A DNA stretch of 6,741 nt from an uncultured bacterium (GTDB lineage Bacteria > Armatimonadota > Zipacnadia > Zipacnadales > Zipacnadaceae), in NCBI GenBank assembly GCA_937928475.1, contig CALFVE010000310.1:1-6741 (forward strand), in the 5' to 3' direction. Below the pieces are notes generated by a model. That model saw only the letters and a program-made list of their open reading frames with translations, did not search any database and had not been told where the DNA came from. The position numbers and the translations under genes were made by a program. Below, one piece after another: positions 5,772 to 6,741 of the stretch; position 1 is the stretch's first letter, and the number at the start of each line of letters is the position of its first letter.

Positions 5772-6741
5772 ATGACCCGTCGAGAGCGCTTTCTGACCGC
5801 CATTCGCGTTCAGCAACCGGATCGGGTGCCGCTATTTGACTTCCTCTTCCAGGAACCCCTCTACGAGGCGCTCATCGGCCATCGGCCCGGCGTCTACAAT
5901 GGTCCCGACGCCGTGCAATGCGCCCTCGCCCTGGACCACGACGCTGTGTGGCTCCCTTTCGGCGGCTTCACTGGCTACCAGCCGACCTTCCTGGCCGAGG
6001 ATGTCTACTACGATGAGTGGGGTACCACCTACCAGAAAAGCAAGTCGTCGTGGCCGATTGATGCGCCGATTGCTTATCCGATCAAAAGCCGCGAGGACCT
6101 GGCGAGGTTCACGCTCCCCGACCCTACCTTGCCCGGACGCGACGCGGAGATCCGCAAGGCAGCAGCGATGGACAACGACGACCTGGCTTTGGTGGGCGGG
6201 GTGCAAGGCCCTCTGACTACCGCCTGGTTGCTGATGGGCTACGAGACCATCGCCCTGTCGCTTTACGATGATCCTGGCCTGCTGCAGGCGGTCTGCGCGC
6301 TGTCCAACGAGTTTTTTAAGGAGGCGGCCAAGCGCGCGGTGGAGGCGGGCTGCGTTGCGATCTTCGTCAGCGAGGACCTGGGTTCCAGCACCGGCGGCTT
6401 TTTCAAAGTCGACCACTATCGTAAGTACCTGCTGCCCCCCTTCGTGGAACTGGTGGACTACATTGACGCCCTCGGGGTGCCTGTGTTGCTGCACGCCTGT
6501 GGTCACCTGCACGACTACCTGGAGGACCTCGCGCAGACCAAGATAGCCGCGGTGCACCCTTTGCAGCGCACCGCTGGGATGGACCTGCGCGCCATGAAAG
6601 AGAAGTACGGCCGGCGCTGGTGTCTAATCGGGAACATTGACTCCTCCCGCACCTTGCCCTACGGAACTCCCGAGGAAGTGGCTGCGGAGGTGCGCGAGGC
6701 GATTGACATTGCAGCCCCCGGAGGCGGCTACATTCTGGCCT
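5772..6741 (+). CDS. Uroporphyrinogen decarboxylase (URO-D) family protein, methyltransferase-like (3' end beyond window)
   Basis: The frame is open for 323 codons to the right edge. The protein begins MTRRERFLTAIR...PDRVPLFD, the typical opening of URO-D-superfamily proteins outside HemE. The arginine-rich RQAGRY substrate motif of true uroporphyrinogen decarboxylase is absent. VGGVQGPLTTAW, FVSEDLGSSTGGFF and the paired signature LLHACGH (H241, C243) with GNIDSSRTL (287-295) and YGTPEEV follow the pattern of the barrel. The H-x-C pair matches the zinc-binding start seen in MtaA/MtbA-type corrinoid:coenzyme M methyltransferases. The third cysteine ligand would fall just past the window, so methyl transfer is plausible but unproven. 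It should be cytoplasmic. It lies beyond a strong terminator and so is probably transcribed separately. The ATG at 5772 has AAAGGAG at 5756-5762. Confidence 0.88.
   Translation, partial: MTRRERFLTAIRVQQPDRVPLFDFLFQEPLYEALIGHRPGVYNGPDAVQCALALDHDAVWLPFGGFTGYQPTFLAEDVYYDEWGTTYQKSKSSWPIDAPIAYPIKSREDLARFTLPDPTLPGRDAEIRKAAAMDNDDLALVGGVQGPLTTAWLLMGYETIALSLYDDPGLLQAVCALSNEFFKEAAKRAVEAGCVAIFVSEDLGSSTGGFFKVDHYRKYLLPPFVELVDYIDALGVPVLLHACGHLHDYLEDLAQTKIAAVHPLQRTAGMDLRAMKEKYGRRWCLIGNIDSSRTLPYGTPEEVAAEVREAIDIAAPGGGYILA

Noticed and set aside
5496..5816. - strand frame (106 codons) converging on the terminator
   Set aside because: The symmetric terminator made a convergent gene attractive, but the frame overlaps the start of the URO-D-family gene, shows no family motif and is Arg/Pro/Ser-rich in the middle. 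A remnant of a gene end near 5500-5580 cannot be excluded.
5832..6557. Long - strand frame (241 codons)
   Set aside because: It lies opposite the URO-D-family gene, which has clear motifs and a ribosome binding site. The antisense translation matches no family and is expected from GC-rich codon bias.

Overview
This is a GC-rich bacterial window. All recognisable genes are on the + strand and most are packed closely. Lgt and Ddl show a bacterium that makes lipoproteins and a D-Ala-D-Ala peptidoglycan. Purine-rich ribosome binding sites precede most starts. I cannot place the phylum from sequence alone. The mix of a FluG-type amidohydrolase and a URO-D-type methyltransferase homologue would fit a deep-branching, soil or thermal lineage such as Chloroflexota or Armatimonadota, but that is only an impression.

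Layout. (1) Positions 1-1928 hold a two-gene cell-envelope unit. The first gene is lgt, open at the left edge with extra hydrophobic sequence before the usual Lgt start. Its stop overlaps the GTG start of a D-alanine--D-alanine ligase gene by 4 bp. (2) After a 220-base gap comes a small protein gene (2149-2538) with an N-terminal four-cysteine zinc ribbon and one C-terminal membrane helix. (3) After a 246-base gap comes a two-gene unit. It encodes a TIM-barrel amidohydrolase of the FluG-like type (2785-4053) and, 27 bases later, a COG2509-like FAD-dependent oxidoreductase (4081-5442). A very strong, nearly symmetric intrinsic terminator begins at the stop codon of the second gene. (4) After a 275-base leader with several small inverted repeats comes the 5' part of a gene for a uroporphyrinogen-decarboxylase-family protein (5772 to the right edge). 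It resembles corrinoid/zinc methyltransferases more than true HemE.

How the genes relate. Lgt transfers diacylglycerol to prolipoproteins at the membrane, and Ddl makes the D-Ala-D-Ala dipeptide in the cytoplasm. Their stop/start overlap suggests translational coupling. The amidohydrolase and oxidoreductase are probably co-transcribed, and their substrates cannot be read from sequence. The terminator separates them from the URO-D-family gene, which probably has its own promoter. I see no tRNA, rRNA, CRISPR array, insertion sequence or phage gene, and no clear new multi-gene system. The observations most worth checking are an unusual residue at a substrate-specificity position of Ddl, the extra N-terminal membrane sequence of Lgt, the zinc-ribbon membrane protein, and the possibly structured leader of the URO-D-family gene.
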